A stretch of DNA of 63,050 nucleotides from Nocardioides phosphati (GTDB lineage: Bacteria; Actinomycetota; Actinomycetes; Propionibacteriales; Nocardioidaceae), in NCBI RefSeq assembly GCF_014646375.1, contig NZ_BMNI01000012.1, forward strand, positions 1 to 63,050, given 5' to 3'. Below the pieces are notes generated by a model. That model ran no database searches. It was not told the origin of the DNA and saw only the letters and a program-made list of their open reading frames with translations. Positions 42,453-51,594 of the stretch are shown piece after piece (the first letter of the stretch is position 1; each line of letters opens with the position of its first letter). The translations under genes and the position numbers were made by a program.

Positions 42453-43361
42453 TCAGACCTTGAGGTATTTCCGCGTCAGCAGGAGTGTCGGCGCGACCGT
42501 GAGGATCGGGCCGAGGATCGCGGCGGCCGTGACCGCCATGCGCAGGTCGGTCCAGTCGACCCACGGCATCAGGCGCAGGTCGCTCACACCACGGATGATC
42601 GCGAAGTACTCGAACGACGTGAGCGCGATCGCGGCCAGCGCAACGCCCGCCACCGCCGTGATCAGCGCCTCGAGGAGGAACGGCAGCATGATGTAGAGCG
42701 TGCCGGCGCCGACGAGTCGCATGATGCCGATCTCCCGCCGTCGCGCGTACGCCGTGAGGCGGATCGTGTTGGCGACGAGCAGCAGCGCGGCCATCAGCAG
42801 GATGCCGGCCGTGAGCAGCGAGCCGATCTGCATGCGGTCGAGAATCTTGAAGATCGGCCCGACCAGGCCACGCGAGTCACGGATACTGTCGACACCGTCG
42901 AGGCCCTGGACCGCGCTCATGATGCCGGCGGCCTTGTGCCGGTCCTTGAGGTCGATCCAGACCGACTCGCGCAGGTCGTCGGGGCCGAAGTCGGCCGGGA
43001 GCTTGGTCTGGTACTGCTGGCCGAAGAGGCGCTTGGTCTTGTCGTAGGCGGTCTGCTGCGACTCGACGTGGTAGCCCTTGGCCTCCGGGTTGGACTCGAC
43101 CACCTTGATGATCGCGGCCTTCTGCGCCGGGCTCACCTTGCCGGTGCAGGTGCTCGCCTTGGAGGCGTCGTTGCAGAGCCAGACGACGACCTGGTTGATC
43201 TTGCCGAAGTGCTCCTCGGCGTGGTCGGCCTGGAACTTCAGTAGCGCGCCGAGGCCGACGAGGGTGAGGGAGACGAAGAGCGTGAGCACGACCGCGAGGT
43301 GCATCGAGACGTTGCGGCGCAGGCCCTGCTTGAGCTCGGTGAAGACATAGGTCATCTGCAT
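42453..43361 (-). CDS. ftsX: cell division protein FtsX
   Basis: 302 aa from ATG 43361. Four membrane helices: one near residue 20-42, then an outside domain of about 130 residues with a Cys pair (LCNDASKASTC), then three at 175-200, 220-245 and 265-290. The loop ARRREIGIMRLVGAG is the FtsX/MacB coupling motif. With FtsE it transmits ATP hydrolysis to a peptidoglycan hydrolase in the periplasmic-equivalent space. It starts 10 nt after ftsE and is followed by the M23 gene. Confidence 0.95.
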   Translation of the reverse strand: MQMTYVFTELKQGLRRNVSMHLAVVLTLFVSLTLVGLGALLKFQADHAEEHFGKINQVVVWLCNDASKASTCTGKVSPAQKAAIIKVVESNPEAKGYHVESQQTAYDKTKRLFGQQYQTKLPADFGPDDLRESVWIDLKDRHKAAGIMSAVQGLDGVDSIRDSRGLVGPIFKILDRMQIGSLLTAGILLMAALLLVANTIRLTAYARRREIGIMRLVGAGTLYIMLPFLLEALITAVAGVALAAIALTSFEYFAIIRGVSDLRLMPWVDWTDLRMAVTAAAILGPILTVAPTLLLTRKYLKV

Positions 43362-43370
43362 GGGAAGGCC

Positions 43371-44060
43371 TCAGTTCTCGTAGCCGTAGGCGCCACGAGC
43401 CTCGTCACGGACGACCTTGCCGTCGGCGAGCTCGATGACACGCTTGCGCATCTGGTCGACGATGCCGGCGTCGTGGGTCGCCATGATCACGGTCGTGCCG
43501 GTGCGGTTGATCCGGTCGAGCAGCTTCATGATGCCGAGCGACGTGGTCGGGTCGAGGTTTCCGGTCGGCTCGTCGGCGATGAGGATCATCGGCCGGTTGA
43601 CGAAGGCGCGCGCGATCGCCACGCGCTGCTGCTCACCGCCGGACAGCTCGTCGGGCATGCGCTCGGACTTCTCCGAGAGGCCGACCAGCTCGAGCGTCTC
43701 GGGGACGAGGCGCTCGATGTCCGAGCGCGACTTGCCGATCACCTGCAGCGCGAACGCGACGTTCTCGGCGACGGTCTTGTTCTGGAGGAGGCGGAAGTCC
43801 TGGAAGACGGTGCCGATCTGGCGGCGCAGCCGTGGCACCTTCCACCCCGCGAGGCGGTTGAGGTCCTTGCCGGCGACGTGCACACGGCCGTCGGTCGCCT
43901 GGCTCTCGCGCAGGATGAGGCGGAGGAACGTCGACTTGCCAGATCCCGAGGCGCCGACGAGGAAGACGAACTCGCCCTTCTCGATGTCGACCGACACCGT
44001 GTCAAGCGCGCTGTGGGACTGGCCCGGGTAGGTCTTGCTGACCTTCTCGAAGCGGATCAC
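43371..44060 (-). CDS. ftsE: cell division ATP-binding protein FtsE
   Basis: 229 aa from GTG 44060, TAGACT 7 nt upstream (leaderless). ABC ATPase with Walker [10 protein letters not shown] near residue 36, signature [14 protein letters not shown], Walker [14 protein letters not shown] and switch His in MATHDA. FtsE-type start [13 protein letters not shown]. It drives FtsX. The ftsE-ftsX-M23-smpB order is that of many actinobacteria. Confidence 0.96.
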   Translation of the reverse strand: MIRFEKVSKTYPGQSHSALDTVSVDIEKGEFVFLVGASGSGKSTFLRLILRESQATDGRVHVAGKDLNRLAGWKVPRLRRQIGTVFQDFRLLQNKTVAENVAFALQVIGKSRSDIERLVPETLELVGLSEKSERMPDELSGGEQQRVAIARAFVNRPMILIADEPTGNLDPTTSLGIMKLLDRINRTGTTVIMATHDAGIVDQMRKRVIELADGKVVRDEARGAYGYEN

Positions 44061-44188
44061 CGGACGGAGTCTAGGCGAGCGGTCCACCGGATCCGGGGAC
44101 CTGCGTGTCGCACCGCCACGCTGGCCGGGCTCCCGGGTGGTCCCGGGTCGGGCCGCCGCTGACGTGCCCGCGCCCTAGGCTGGGCGCC

Positions 44189-44830
44189 ATGCCTCGTCGT
44201 CGCCGCCCCGTGCTCGTCCGCGTCCCTGCCGCGCTGGCGACCGCGCTCATGGGTGCCGTCCTCGCGGGCTGCGGTGGCGGGACCGCCGCTCCCCCGGCGC
44301 CGCCGAAGCCCACCCCCCTCGCGTCGTACGACGGCACGGTGGCCCAGGTCGGGCGGGCGCCCTTCTGCTCGCGCGTCCCGGACCGGGCCGTCCTCGAGGC
44401 GGTCGGCACGAAGGTCACCACGTCGCACTACGGCAACGGCCAGCGGTTGCCCGGGACCGAGGACGTCTCCCACGAGTACGGCTGCGTCTTCACCGGCAGC
44501 GACGTCGTCGCGCGCGGCTGGGTCTTCGTGCCGCCGGTGACGCCGGCCCGCGCCGCGCAGCTCGTGACCGCCGCGCGGAAGGTGCCCGGCTGCCGGCCGG
44601 TGCCTGCTGCGAAGTTCGGCTCCCCGGCCGTCGGCACGCTCTGCCACGGAGGCGGCCACGCGACGGTGACCTACCGCGGACTCTTCGGTGACGCCTGGCT
44701 CGCCTGCTCGCTCGCGGAGCCGACCACCCGGCCTGCCGCTGCCCGGGCTGCCGCCGAGAAGGCACTGGTCGCCAGGGCCGGCATCTGGTGCGTCCGGGTG
44801 GCGACCGCCGCCAGCGCCTCCGCCTCCTGA
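44189..44830 (+). CDS. hypothetical lipoprotein
   Basis: 213 aa from ATG 44189, with TAGGCT 7 nt upstream (leaderless). Lipobox LAGC28 and a short Pro-rich linker. The mature part has four to five Cys (FCSRV, YGCVF, PGCRPV, TLCHGG, LACS, WCVRV), hinting at disulfides, and an APFCSRVPDRAVLEAVG start similar in form to DUF3558-like lipoproteins, but I would not assign it. Function unknown. It sits between prfB and ftsE as an isolated plus-strand gene. Confidence 0.75.
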   Translation: MPRRRRPVLVRVPAALATALMGAVLAGCGGGTAAPPAPPKPTPLASYDGTVAQVGRAPFCSRVPDRAVLEAVGTKVTTSHYGNGQRLPGTEDVSHEYGCVFTGSDVVARGWVFVPPVTPARAAQLVTAARKVPGCRPVPAAKFGSPAVGTLCHGGGHATVTYRGLFGDAWLACSLAEPTTRPAAARAAAEKALVARAGIWCVRVATAASASAS

Positions 44831-44890
44831 CGCCGAGGCGGCAGCGGGTGCGTGCCGAGGCGGCACATGTGGTGCGGCCGGGTCAGCTCG

Positions 44891-45556
44891 TCACGGGAGC
44901 CAGCTGAGCACGGCCTCGGCGAACTGCTCCGGCGCGCGCCGGTGGACGTGGTGACCCGCGTCGATCGCGACCAGGCGGCAGTCCGGGATCCGGCGTACGA
45001 CGTCGGCGACGCGGTCCGCGGGCAGGTGCGAGCGCGCGCCACCGCTGACCACGAGTGTCGGCGCGGCGATCCGGGCGAGCTCCCGCCACGCGCCCTCGTC
45101 GTACGTCGACGCCTCGGTCATCAACGCCGGCACGGCCGCCCAGTCGAAGTCGAGCGCACGGTCGGGGCGCTGGGGCACGGGGCGCGTGCGCGGGAACGGC
45201 GGGATCACGTCCTCGACGACGAGGCGGCCGACGAGGTCGGGGCGGTGGGCCGCGATCCGGAAGGCGATGCTGCCGCCCATCGAGTGGCCGACCAGCACGA
45301 CGTCGCGCAGCCCGAGCGCGTCGAGCCATCCGCAGAGGTCCGCCTCGATCAGGTCGTGGCTGTAGGCGCCCGGCCAGTCGCTCGCGCCGTGGCCGCGCAC
45401 GTCGACGGCGTACGTCGTGAAGCGCGCGGCGAGCGCGTCGCGCACGGGATCCCAGCTCGCGGCGCTCTCCCCCAGCCCGTGCAGCAGCACGAGCGGCGGA
45501 CCGTCGCCGCGCACGTCGTACGCGAGCGTCACCTCACCGACGGTGACCCGCCGCAA
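44891..45556 (-). CDS. alpha/beta hydrolase
   Basis: 221 aa from TTG 45556, 5 nt after the prfB stop; no ATG or GTG gives a full-length fold. The oxyanion region is LVLLHGLGES near residue 24. The nucleophile elbow is VGHSMGGS near residue 91. The Asp (LVVSGGARSHLPAD) and His (DAGHHVHRRAP) follow. Function unspecified. It is probably co-transcribed with prfB by proximity, which is not a known functional link. Confidence 0.82.
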   Translation of the reverse strand: MRRVTVGEVTLAYDVRGDGPPLVLLHGLGESAASWDPVRDALAARFTTYAVDVRGHGASDWPGAYSHDLIEADLCGWLDALGLRDVVLVGHSMGGSIAFRIAAHRPDLVGRLVVEDVIPPFPRTRPVPQRPDRALDFDWAAVPALMTEASTYDEGAWRELARIAAPTLVVSGGARSHLPADRVADVVRRIPDCRLVAIDAGHHVHRRAPEQFAEAVLSWLP

Positions 45557-45561
45557 GGGCG

Positions 45562-46674
45562 TCAGTCCTGCTCGACGCCGCCGCGACGCCAGCGGATGCC
45601 GGCCTCGATGAAGTCGTCGATGTCGCCGTCGAGCACCGAGGCGGGGTTGCCGGACTCGTGGCCGGTGCGCAGGTCCTTGACCAGCTGGTACGGGTTGAGG
45701 ACGTAGTTGCGCATCTGGTCGCCCCACGACGCGGCGACGTCGCCCTTGAGGTCCTTCTTGAGCGCGGCCTCCTCGGCCTTCTTCTTCGCGAGGAGCTTCG
45801 CCTTGAGGACGACCATCGCGGAGGCCTTGTTCTGCAGCTGCGACTTCTCGTTCTGGCAGGAGACGACGATGCCGGTCGGCAGGTGCGTCAGGCGGACCGC
45901 GGAGTCGGTCGTGTTGACGGACTGGCCGCCGGGGCCGCCGGAGCGGAAGACGTCGACGCGCAGGTCGTTCTCGTCGACCTCGATGTTGTCGGTCTGCTCG
46001 AGCACCGGCACGACCTCGACGGCGGCGAACGACGTCTGGCGGCGGCCCTGGTTGTCGAACGGCGAGATGCGCACGAGGCGGTGCGTGCCGGCCTCGACCG
46101 ACAGCGTGCCGTAGCCGTACGGCGCGTGGATCGCGAACTCGGCCGACTTGATGCCCGCCTCCTCCGCGTAGGAGACGTCGAAGACCTCGACCGGGTACTT
46201 GTTGCGCTCGGCCCAGCGGGTGTACATCCGCATCAGCTGCTCGGCGAAGTCGGCGGCGTCGACGCCACCGGCGCCGGCGCGGATGGAGACGATCGCCTCG
46301 CGGGCGTCGTACTCACCGTTGAGCAGGGTGCGGACCTCCAGGGCCTCGACGGACTTCTTGATCCGCTCGAGGTCGGCGTCGGCCTCGGCCAGCGTCTCGG
46401 CGTCGCCCTCCTCCTGGCCCATCTCGACCATCAGCGCGAGGTCCTCGATGCGCTCGGCGAGGCCGGTGAAGCGCTCGATCTCGCCGTTGAGGGCGGAGAG
46501 GCGACCGGTCACCTTCTGCGCGCGCTCCTGGTCGTCCCACAGATCCGGGGCAGCGACCTGCTCCTCGAGCTCCGCCTTCTCACGACGGAGCCCACCCAGG
46601 TCGAGCACCTGCTCGATGGTGCTCATCGTCGCCTGGAGCTGCTTGATCTCACTGTCGAAGTCCGTGGCTGCCAC
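45562..46674 (-). CDS. prfB: peptide chain release factor 2
   Basis: 370 aa from GTG 46674 (a TTG three codons earlier is in frame). Recognises UAA and UGA. Codon-recognition tripeptide SPF in [15 protein letters not shown], and the GGQ motif at 249-251 in [10 protein letters not shown] that hydrolyses peptidyl-tRNA. TAGCCT 8 nt before the start suggests a leaderless message. No in-frame UGA or frameshift site is present, unlike in E. coli prfB. Position next to ftsEX is standard. Confidence 0.96.
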   Translation of the reverse strand: MAATDFDSEIKQLQATMSTIEQVLDLGGLRREKAELEEQVAAPDLWDDQERAQKVTGRLSALNGEIERFTGLAERIEDLALMVEMGQEEGDAETLAEADADLERIKKSVEALEVRTLLNGEYDAREAIVSIRAGAGGVDAADFAEQLMRMYTRWAERNKYPVEVFDVSYAEEAGIKSAEFAIHAPYGYGTLSVEAGTHRLVRISPFDNQGRRQTSFAAVEVVPVLEQTDNIEVDENDLRVDVFRSGGPGGQSVNTTDSAVRLTHLPTGIVVSCQNEKSQLQNKASAMVVLKAKLLAKKKAEEAALKKDLKGDVAASWGDQMRNYVLNPYQLVKDLRTGHESGNPASVLDGDIDDFIEAGIRWRRGGVEQD

Positions 46675-46720
46675 GAGGAGCAAGGCTACGCCACTCCGGA
46701 CGCCGACCGGACGGGGGCGT

Positions 46721-46812
46721 GGAGCCGGAAATGGAAGGTCCCCGCAAAGGTCTCGGGTCCTCTGCGGGGACTGGCTCCATTGTGGGGCCGCCGTGTCCTC
46801 GGCGGGACCCCA
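46721..46812. terminator. hairpin pair between prfB and the pilus locus
   Basis: Two structures: GGAGCC and GTCCCCGCA (46721-46726, 46738-46746) with TGCGGGGAC and GGCTCC (46763-46771, 46773-46778); then TGGGGCCGCCG (46783-46793) with CGGCGG and CCCCA (46800-46812). They lie downstream of the last tad gene on the minus strand and are a likely terminator region. Confidence 0.55.
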
Positions 46813-46834
46813 AATCGGGCCTTCGTGACGGATG

Positions 46835-47269
46835 TCACCCCGGGCCGAGCGCGAGCGTTGCGGAGCCGGAGGCCGAGACGCTCGCCGCCGTCAGGCCCTG
46901 CACCGTCAGCGGCAGGTCGAGCGGCGCGCGCAGCCGGACCACGACGCGGTCGCGGACGACGTCGACCACCGCCACCAGCCCCGGGTGGTCACGCACCGCG
47001 CCGGTCACGCTGAGGTGCTCGGCGACGCTCGCCCGCGCCGTGCGGACGTCGAGCGGCGCGGTGCGCCCCAGCCCGCCGTCGTACGCCGGGGTGCCCTGCA
47101 CCTGGTCCGCCGCAGCGAGGGCGGCACCATCGGCCAGGGTGGCCAGGGACTCGCGCTGGAGGTAGGCGGCCGAGGCGTCGACCGTGACGCCGACCGCCAT
47201 CAGCAGCACCAGCGCGAAGCCGATGATGAGCACGGTGACCTGACCGGCCTCGCCGCGAACCCGGCTCAC
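46835..47269 (-). CDS. TadE/TadG-like pilus protein (Rv3654c type)
   Basis: 144 aa from GTG 47269; GTGA overlap with the preceding stop. The start [34 protein letters not shown] is the single membrane helix with acidic residue before it that marks Tad minor pseudopilins. The rest is exported. It belongs to the Rv3654c-like helicase/secretion-neighbourhood family. It is probably a minor pilin or assembly factor. Last gene of the Tad operon. Confidence 0.82.
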   Translation of the reverse strand: MSRVRGEAGQVTVLIIGFALVLLMAVGVTVDASAAYLQRESLATLADGAALAAADQVQGTPAYDGGLGRTAPLDVRTARASVAEHLSVTGAVRDHPGLVAVVDVVRDRVVVRLRAPLDLPLTVQGLTAASVSASGSATLALGPG

Positions 47270-47730
47270 GGCCCCACCTCGCGGTACCGCCCGATGGGCA
47301 CGCGGTGCTCCGACGCGATCGCGAAGCTGGGTGCGCCCCCGCCGAGGGCGGCCGGAACCAGCGGCAGGACGACGCGCGAGGAGACCCGCACGATGATGGT
47401 GCTGCCGCGGCGGTGGCACGGCGGCGCCGGCTCACAGGTGACCCGGACGTCGAACGGCTGGTCGACGCCCTGGTCCGCGAGCGCGACCTCGACGGCCCTC
47501 CGGGCGCGGGCGAGCCCTTCGGCGTCGGTGTCGGCGAGCGCGTAGGCCCGGCCGGCGGCGCGGGAGGCCGCGGATGCTCCGAACGCAGCGCCCTGCACGT
47601 CGAATACGGCGAGCAGGATGTAGACGAGCGGAACCAGCAGGAGCATCCCCAGCCAGACGAACTCGACGAGTGCGCTGCCGTCCTCGTCGTGCCTGCGCCG
47701 CCTGACCGGGCTCACCCACCCGTGCCTCAT
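47266..47730 (-). CDS. TadE family pilus protein
   Basis: 154 aa from ATG 47730 (ATGA overlap). Basic start HDEDGSALVEFVWLGMLLLVPLVYILLAVF: charged leader, Gly-Ser-Ala-Leu-Val-Glu motif and a 20-residue hydrophobic helix, as in TadE pseudopilins. Exported C-terminal domain has two Cys (CEPAPPC). A minor pilin likely needed for pilus assembly. Confidence 0.85.
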   Translation of the reverse strand: MRHGWVSPVRRRRHDEDGSALVEFVWLGMLLLVPLVYILLAVFDVQGAAFGASAASRAAGRAYALADTDAEGLARARRAVEVALADQGVDQPFDVRVTCEPAPPCHRRGSTIIVRVSSRVVLPLVPAALGGGAPSFAIASEHRVPIGRYREVGP

Positions 47731-48116
47731 CGGGGCTCCTCGATCGCATGACCGGTCAGGACGAGCCGGGTCGCCGGGCCCCACAGGCCGAGCGGTGGAA
47801 CGACCGCCACCACGCGGACCTCGACGCCCGGCTGGCCGTCGACGGCCGTCGGGCGCGCGGAGACGTCGCGCGCGAACCTCGCCGAGAGTGCCCCGGCGAT
47901 CTGCTCGCGCGTGCGGCGCACACCATCAGCCGGGCCGGAGTCGACGGTCGCCGCGAGCCGTGCGCCGTCGGACGCCGCGGCCGTCAACATGTTGCGGACG
48001 TGGAGCACGAGCGCAAGCTGGAGGATCCCCAGGACCAGCGGGAGCAGCACCACCGTCACGAGGACGAAGTCGACGACCGCAGCCCCGGCTTCAGCCGCTG
48101 ACCTGCGCGAGTGCAT
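47727..48116 (-). CDS. TadE-like pilus protein
   Basis: 129 aa from ATG 48116. Start AAEAGAAVVDFVLVTVVLLPLVLGILQLALVLHVRN: the pseudopilin-type helix following a Glu. The exported remainder is short. It overlaps the small DUF4244 gene by 26 nt and the next TadE gene by 4 nt. Three TadE/TadG-like genes in a row suggest a minor-pilin complex. Confidence 0.85.
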   Translation of the reverse strand: MHSRRSAAEAGAAVVDFVLVTVVLLPLVLGILQLALVLHVRNMLTAAASDGARLAATVDSGPADGVRRTREQIAGALSARFARDVSARPTAVDGQPGVEVRVVAVVPPLGLWGPATRLVLTGHAIEEPR

Positions 48117-48312
48117 TGCTCAGCATCTGCTGCAGCTGCGGCCCCGCGAAGCGCCACAGCATCGTCACCAGACCGGCCGTCATGATCGTCACGAGCACCC
48201 AGCCCGGTACGTCGCCGCGCTCGCCGCGGTCGCGGCCCACGCGCTCGCGCCGCGGAGCCGGCGCACCGGTCACCACCGCCAGACACCACACCCACATCGT
48301 CATCTGCTTCAC
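48091..48312 (-). CDS. DUF4244 small protein, candidate Flp-type major pilin
   Basis: 73 aa from GTG 48312 with AAGGAT 5 nt upstream. An N-terminal hydrophobic stretch and basic RRERVGRDRGERGD are followed by one helix, VPGWVLVTIMTAGLVTMLWRFAGP, and a short amphipathic tail. In actinobacterial Tad loci a DUF4244 protein of this size sits here and is thought to be the pilin itself. The processing site is probably Gly-Asp before the helix, but no prepilin peptidase gene is in the window. Confidence 0.75.
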   Translation of the reverse strand: MKQMTMWVWCLAVVTGAPAPRRERVGRDRGERGDVPGWVLVTIMTAGLVTMLWRFAGPQLQQMLSNALAQVSG

Positions 48313-48353
48313 CCGAGATCCTTCCGTTGCCCCGGAGGGCGCTTGTGTGCCCC

Positions 48354-49286
48354 TCAGGGCGTCATCAACGTCAGCCCGGCAGCGCCGGGCCACAGAGCAA
48401 AGACCACGGTCACCGGCAGCACGAGGAAGACCACCGGGACCATCATCAGCACCTCACGCCGCGCAGCCGACTCGATCAGCTCGCGCCGCCCGGCCTCGCG
48501 CACATCGGCAGCCTGCGCGTGGAGGATGTCGGCGAGCGGCGTGCCGCGCTCGACGGCGACCGCGATGCCCTCGGCGAACCGCGCCACGAGTGGCACACCC
48601 GTCCGCGCCGCGAGCTCGTCGAAGGCGGTGCTGACCGGGGTACCCGTGCGCACCGCGGCGAGCACGTGGCCGAGCTCGTCGGCGAGCGCACCCGAGCTTC
48701 GCGCGACCACCCGGGTCAACGCCGCGACGGGCCCCTCCCCTGCCGCGACCGCGAGCGCGAGGAGCTCGGCGACCGCCGGGAACTCGACCAGCACCGCACG
48801 CTCGCGCCGCCGCACCTGGGCCGTGAGCCGTTGGTCGCGCAGCACCACGCCGCCCGCGAAGCCCAGCGCACAGATCAGCAGGAGCGGCACGACGTCGCCG
48901 GTCGTCGCGCCCTTCAGCGACTCGAGCAAGGAGTACGCCGCGGCGAGGGCGAAGCCGACGAGCCCCCACACGACCTGCTCCACCCGGAAGTCGGCAACCG
49001 TGCCGGGCAGGCCAGCCCGCTCCGTGCGCCGGCGCACGGTCGCCGCTCCGCCGAGCACGGACTCGAGCCGTGCCGCAGCCGCGGCGAGCGCCGGGCCAGC
49101 CAGCGACCCGGCCAGCCCGCGAGAGGCCCCACCCACGCGCATCTCCACCCGGCGTACGTCGCGCAGGTAGGGCAGCACGCGGACCCGGAGGTCGACCCGG
49201 CGCAGGGCACGGACGCGGACCGCGACGAGCATCAGGCCCAGCCCGGCGACCGCGCCGAGCACCGCTCCCCCGAACGCTCCCGTCAT
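48354..49286 (-). CDS. type II secretion F family protein (TadC-like)
   Basis: 310 aa from ATG 49286 (ATGA overlap with the TadB-like stop). Membrane platform protein: a helix at 3-22, then a T2SSF domain of about 110 residues (VRRRERAVLVEFPAVAELLALAVAAG, ARTGVPLVARFAEGIAVAVERGTPLADILHAQA) between helices near 125-165 and the C-terminus. With TadB it forms the platform of the pilus machine. Confidence 0.85.
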   Translation of the reverse strand: MTGAFGGAVLGAVAGLGLMLVAVRVRALRRVDLRVRVLPYLRDVRRVEMRVGGASRGLAGSLAGPALAAAAARLESVLGGAATVRRRTERAGLPGTVADFRVEQVVWGLVGFALAAAYSLLESLKGATTGDVVPLLLICALGFAGGVVLRDQRLTAQVRRRERAVLVEFPAVAELLALAVAAGEGPVAALTRVVARSSGALADELGHVLAAVRTGTPVSTAFDELAARTGVPLVARFAEGIAVAVERGTPLADILHAQAADVREAGRRELIESAARREVLMMVPVVFLVLPVTVVFALWPGAAGLTLMTP

Positions 49287-50134
49287 GCCATCACCCGGCG
49301 CTCGTTCGGGAGCCGCCCGATGCGGATCATCACGCGATAGGCCACGAGGCAGCAGGCCGCGCCACCGAACACGACGAACGCGCCGCCGGCCGAGGAGTAG
49401 CGGGCGATGACGTCGGGCTGGAAGGAGAGCATCAGCAGGACGACCCACGGGGCCGCCACAGCCAGGCGGGCGCCGGAGACGGTCCACGCCTGGCGCGACT
49501 CGAGCTCCGAGCGCGTGCGGGCGTCCTGCCGGAGGAAGGAGGAGAGGTTGCGCAGCAGGCGGCCGAGGTCGCCGCCACCGACCTCGCGCGCGATGCGCAG
49601 CGCCTCGACGACGCGGTCGCCGACCGGGTCGGAGAGGCGTGCCTTGAGCCGGTCGAGCGAGTCGGCGAACCGGCCGCTCACCTGGTAGTCGAGCGCGAAC
49701 GCCGCGAACGCCGGCCTCAGCGCCGTCGGCCCCCGCGTGCCGAGGGCGCTCAGCGCCTCCGGCAGCGACATGCCCGCCCGCACGGCGCTGGCGAGGTTGT
49801 CGACTGCCTCGGGCCAGACCTCCGCGAACTCGCGCTGCCGACGCCGCGCCCGTCCGGCGAGGACGGCCCACGGCAGGTAGCCGGCGATCAGCGCGAAGAC
49901 GAGCGCCACCGGCCACGCACCGGCGATCGCCATCAACGTCACGCCCGCCACGAGCCCACAGACGACGCTGAGGAGCACGACCGAGCGCGAGGAGACGCCC
50001 TCGAGCCCCGCACGCGCGAGGAGCTGCGCAACCCGCGGCGAGCGACGCGGGCGCACCCGCGGCTGCGGCGCCTGGAAGGACGACCAGATCAGCAGCAGCC
50101 CGATGCCGACCCCGAGGCCGACCAGCGCGCCCAC
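49283..50134 (-). CDS. type II secretion F family protein (TadB-like)
   Basis: 283 aa from GTG 50134, one base after the CpaF stop (TGAG-GTG). Helices near 1-20, 55-95 and at the C-terminus surround a cytoplasmic T2SSF domain (EVWPEAVDNLASAVRAGMSLPEALSALG). Partner of the TadC-like protein. Confidence 0.88.
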   Translation of the reverse strand: MGALVGLGVGIGLLLIWSSFQAPQPRVRPRRSPRVAQLLARAGLEGVSSRSVVLLSVVCGLVAGVTLMAIAGAWPVALVFALIAGYLPWAVLAGRARRRQREFAEVWPEAVDNLASAVRAGMSLPEALSALGTRGPTALRPAFAAFALDYQVSGRFADSLDRLKARLSDPVGDRVVEALRIAREVGGGDLGRLLRNLSSFLRQDARTRSELESRQAWTVSGARLAVAAPWVVLLMLSFQPDVIARYSSAGGAFVVFGGAACCLVAYRVMIRIGRLPNERRVMA

Positions 50135-50135
50135 C

Positions 50136-51431
50136 TCAGTGCCCCGCCAGCAGCGCGTGGACGTCGATGCCCACCCGCGCGAAGCGCTCGAGGTGGGGCG
50201 GCATGCCACCCGTGCACCGGAGCTCGCGGTCGTCGCGCACGAAGACCGGCTCGGTCTCGATGACGCCCTGCTCCACCCGCCCGGGCACGGCGACGATCTC
50301 GCGCACACGGCGTACGCCGGTGTGGTCGATGCCGAGGTGGACGACGAGGTCGATGCTGCTCGCGACCGCAGGCGTGACGAAGCCCGCGTGCACGTTGGGG
50401 CCGGCCAGCAGCGGCAGCGCCGACAGCTTCACGAGGGCGTCGCGCGCGGTGTTGGCGTGGATCGTGCACATGCCCGGCAGACCGGAGTTGAGCGCCAGCA
50501 GCATGTCGAGGCTCTCCTCCGCACGCACCTCGCCGACGATGATCCGGCTGGGCCTCATCCGGAGTGACTCCTTGACGAGGTCACGCAGCCGGATCTCGCC
50601 GGTGCCCTCGAGGCCGGTCTGGCGGGTCTGGAGGGCAACCCAGTCCGGGTGCGGGAAGCGGAGCTCGAAGACCTCCTCGGCCGACACGATGCGTTCGGTG
50701 CCGGGAATGGAAGCCGCGAGGCAGTTGAGGAAGGTCGTCTTGCCCGCCTGTGTCGCACCGGCCACCAGGATGTTGAGGCCCGCGCGCACGCTCGCCTCGA
50801 GGAACGCGGCCCCCTGGGCACTCAGGCTGCCGAGGTCGACGAGGTCGCCGAGCCGGGTCGCCCGCAGGGTGTGCTTGCGGATGTTGACCGGCGAGAAGCC
50901 GCGGGCGATGCCCTCGAGCACGACATGCAGCCGGTTGCCGTCGGGAAGCATCGCGTCGACGAACGGCTGACTCATGTCGATGCGGCGCCCGCTCGACTTG
51001 AGCATGCGCTCCACCAGCTCACTCACCTCGGCACGCGTGAGGACGGTCGGCGTCAGCTCGTGGCGGCCGCGGCGGGCGACGAACACCTGGGAGGGCTCGT
51101 TGATCCAGATCTCCTCCACCTCCGGGTCGTCGAGGTAGGGCTGGAGGGCACCGAAGCCGGAGACCCGCGCGACGACCTCGGCGATCACGCGCCCCGGCTC
51201 CTGCACGCGCGCGACCTGCCCGGTGAGGCTGCGCTCATCGTGGAGGCGGACCGCGTCCTCCGCCAGCCGGCGTACGGCGCCGGGCTCGTGCTGCGGGTCG
51301 ACTCCCTCCGCGCGGACCCTCTCGCGCACACGCTGGTCGATCTGCTCGACGAGCGCGCGATGGGCGCCGGCGTCGGCACCCGACGGCGCGGTCGGCGCAG
51401 CGCCGTCCTGGGTGGCAGCAGGCGTCACCAT
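50136..51431 (-). CDS. CpaF/TadA family secretion ATPase
   Basis: 431 aa from ATG 51431, AGAGGGA 7 nt upstream. Hexameric motor that powers pilus assembly. N-terminal domain, then the ATPase: Walker A GATQAGKT with K231, the Asp box region RIVSAEEVFELRF, Walker B RPSRIIVGEVR and the His box GMCTIHANTARDAL. First gene of the Tad operon. A CpaE/TadZ-like gene is not found upstream; the operon starts here. Confidence 0.92.
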   Translation of the reverse strand: MVTPAATQDGAAPTAPSGADAGAHRALVEQIDQRVRERVRAEGVDPQHEPGAVRRLAEDAVRLHDERSLTGQVARVQEPGRVIAEVVARVSGFGALQPYLDDPEVEEIWINEPSQVFVARRGRHELTPTVLTRAEVSELVERMLKSSGRRIDMSQPFVDAMLPDGNRLHVVLEGIARGFSPVNIRKHTLRATRLGDLVDLGSLSAQGAAFLEASVRAGLNILVAGATQAGKTTFLNCLAASIPGTERIVSAEEVFELRFPHPDWVALQTRQTGLEGTGEIRLRDLVKESLRMRPSRIIVGEVRAEESLDMLLALNSGLPGMCTIHANTARDALVKLSALPLLAGPNVHAGFVTPAVASSIDLVVHLGIDHTGVRRVREIVAVPGRVEQGVIETEPVFVRDDRELRCTGGMPPHLERFARVGIDVHALLAGH

Positions 51432-51550
51432 GTCGAAATCCCTCTCCCGAGTTGAGGTCTCTGAGGGGGTTCTTACGCTGCCGCAAGCATCGTTGTCCAC
51501 CGCCGGTCCAGCGACCCTGTGGACGACCGGCGGGCACGCCCACAAACGCA

Positions 51551-51580
51551 CGACGCCCCCGGGAGGACCCGGGGGCGTCG
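51551..51580 (-). terminator. terminator after the mechanosensitive channel gene
   Basis: 13-bp perfect stem: 51551-51563 with 51568-51580, AGGA loop, 14 nt after the stop codon at 51595 on the minus strand. Confidence 0.85.
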
Positions 51581-51594
51581 CAGGAGCGGGCAGG

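Noticed and set aside
44832..44865. GCCGAGGCGGCA direct repeat after the 44189 lipoprotein
   Set aside because: Two short copies 22 bp apart in GC-rich DNA; probably chance or part of a small hairpin.
45562..46674. programmed frameshift in prfB
   Set aside because: The frame is continuous from the start and has no early in-frame UGA.
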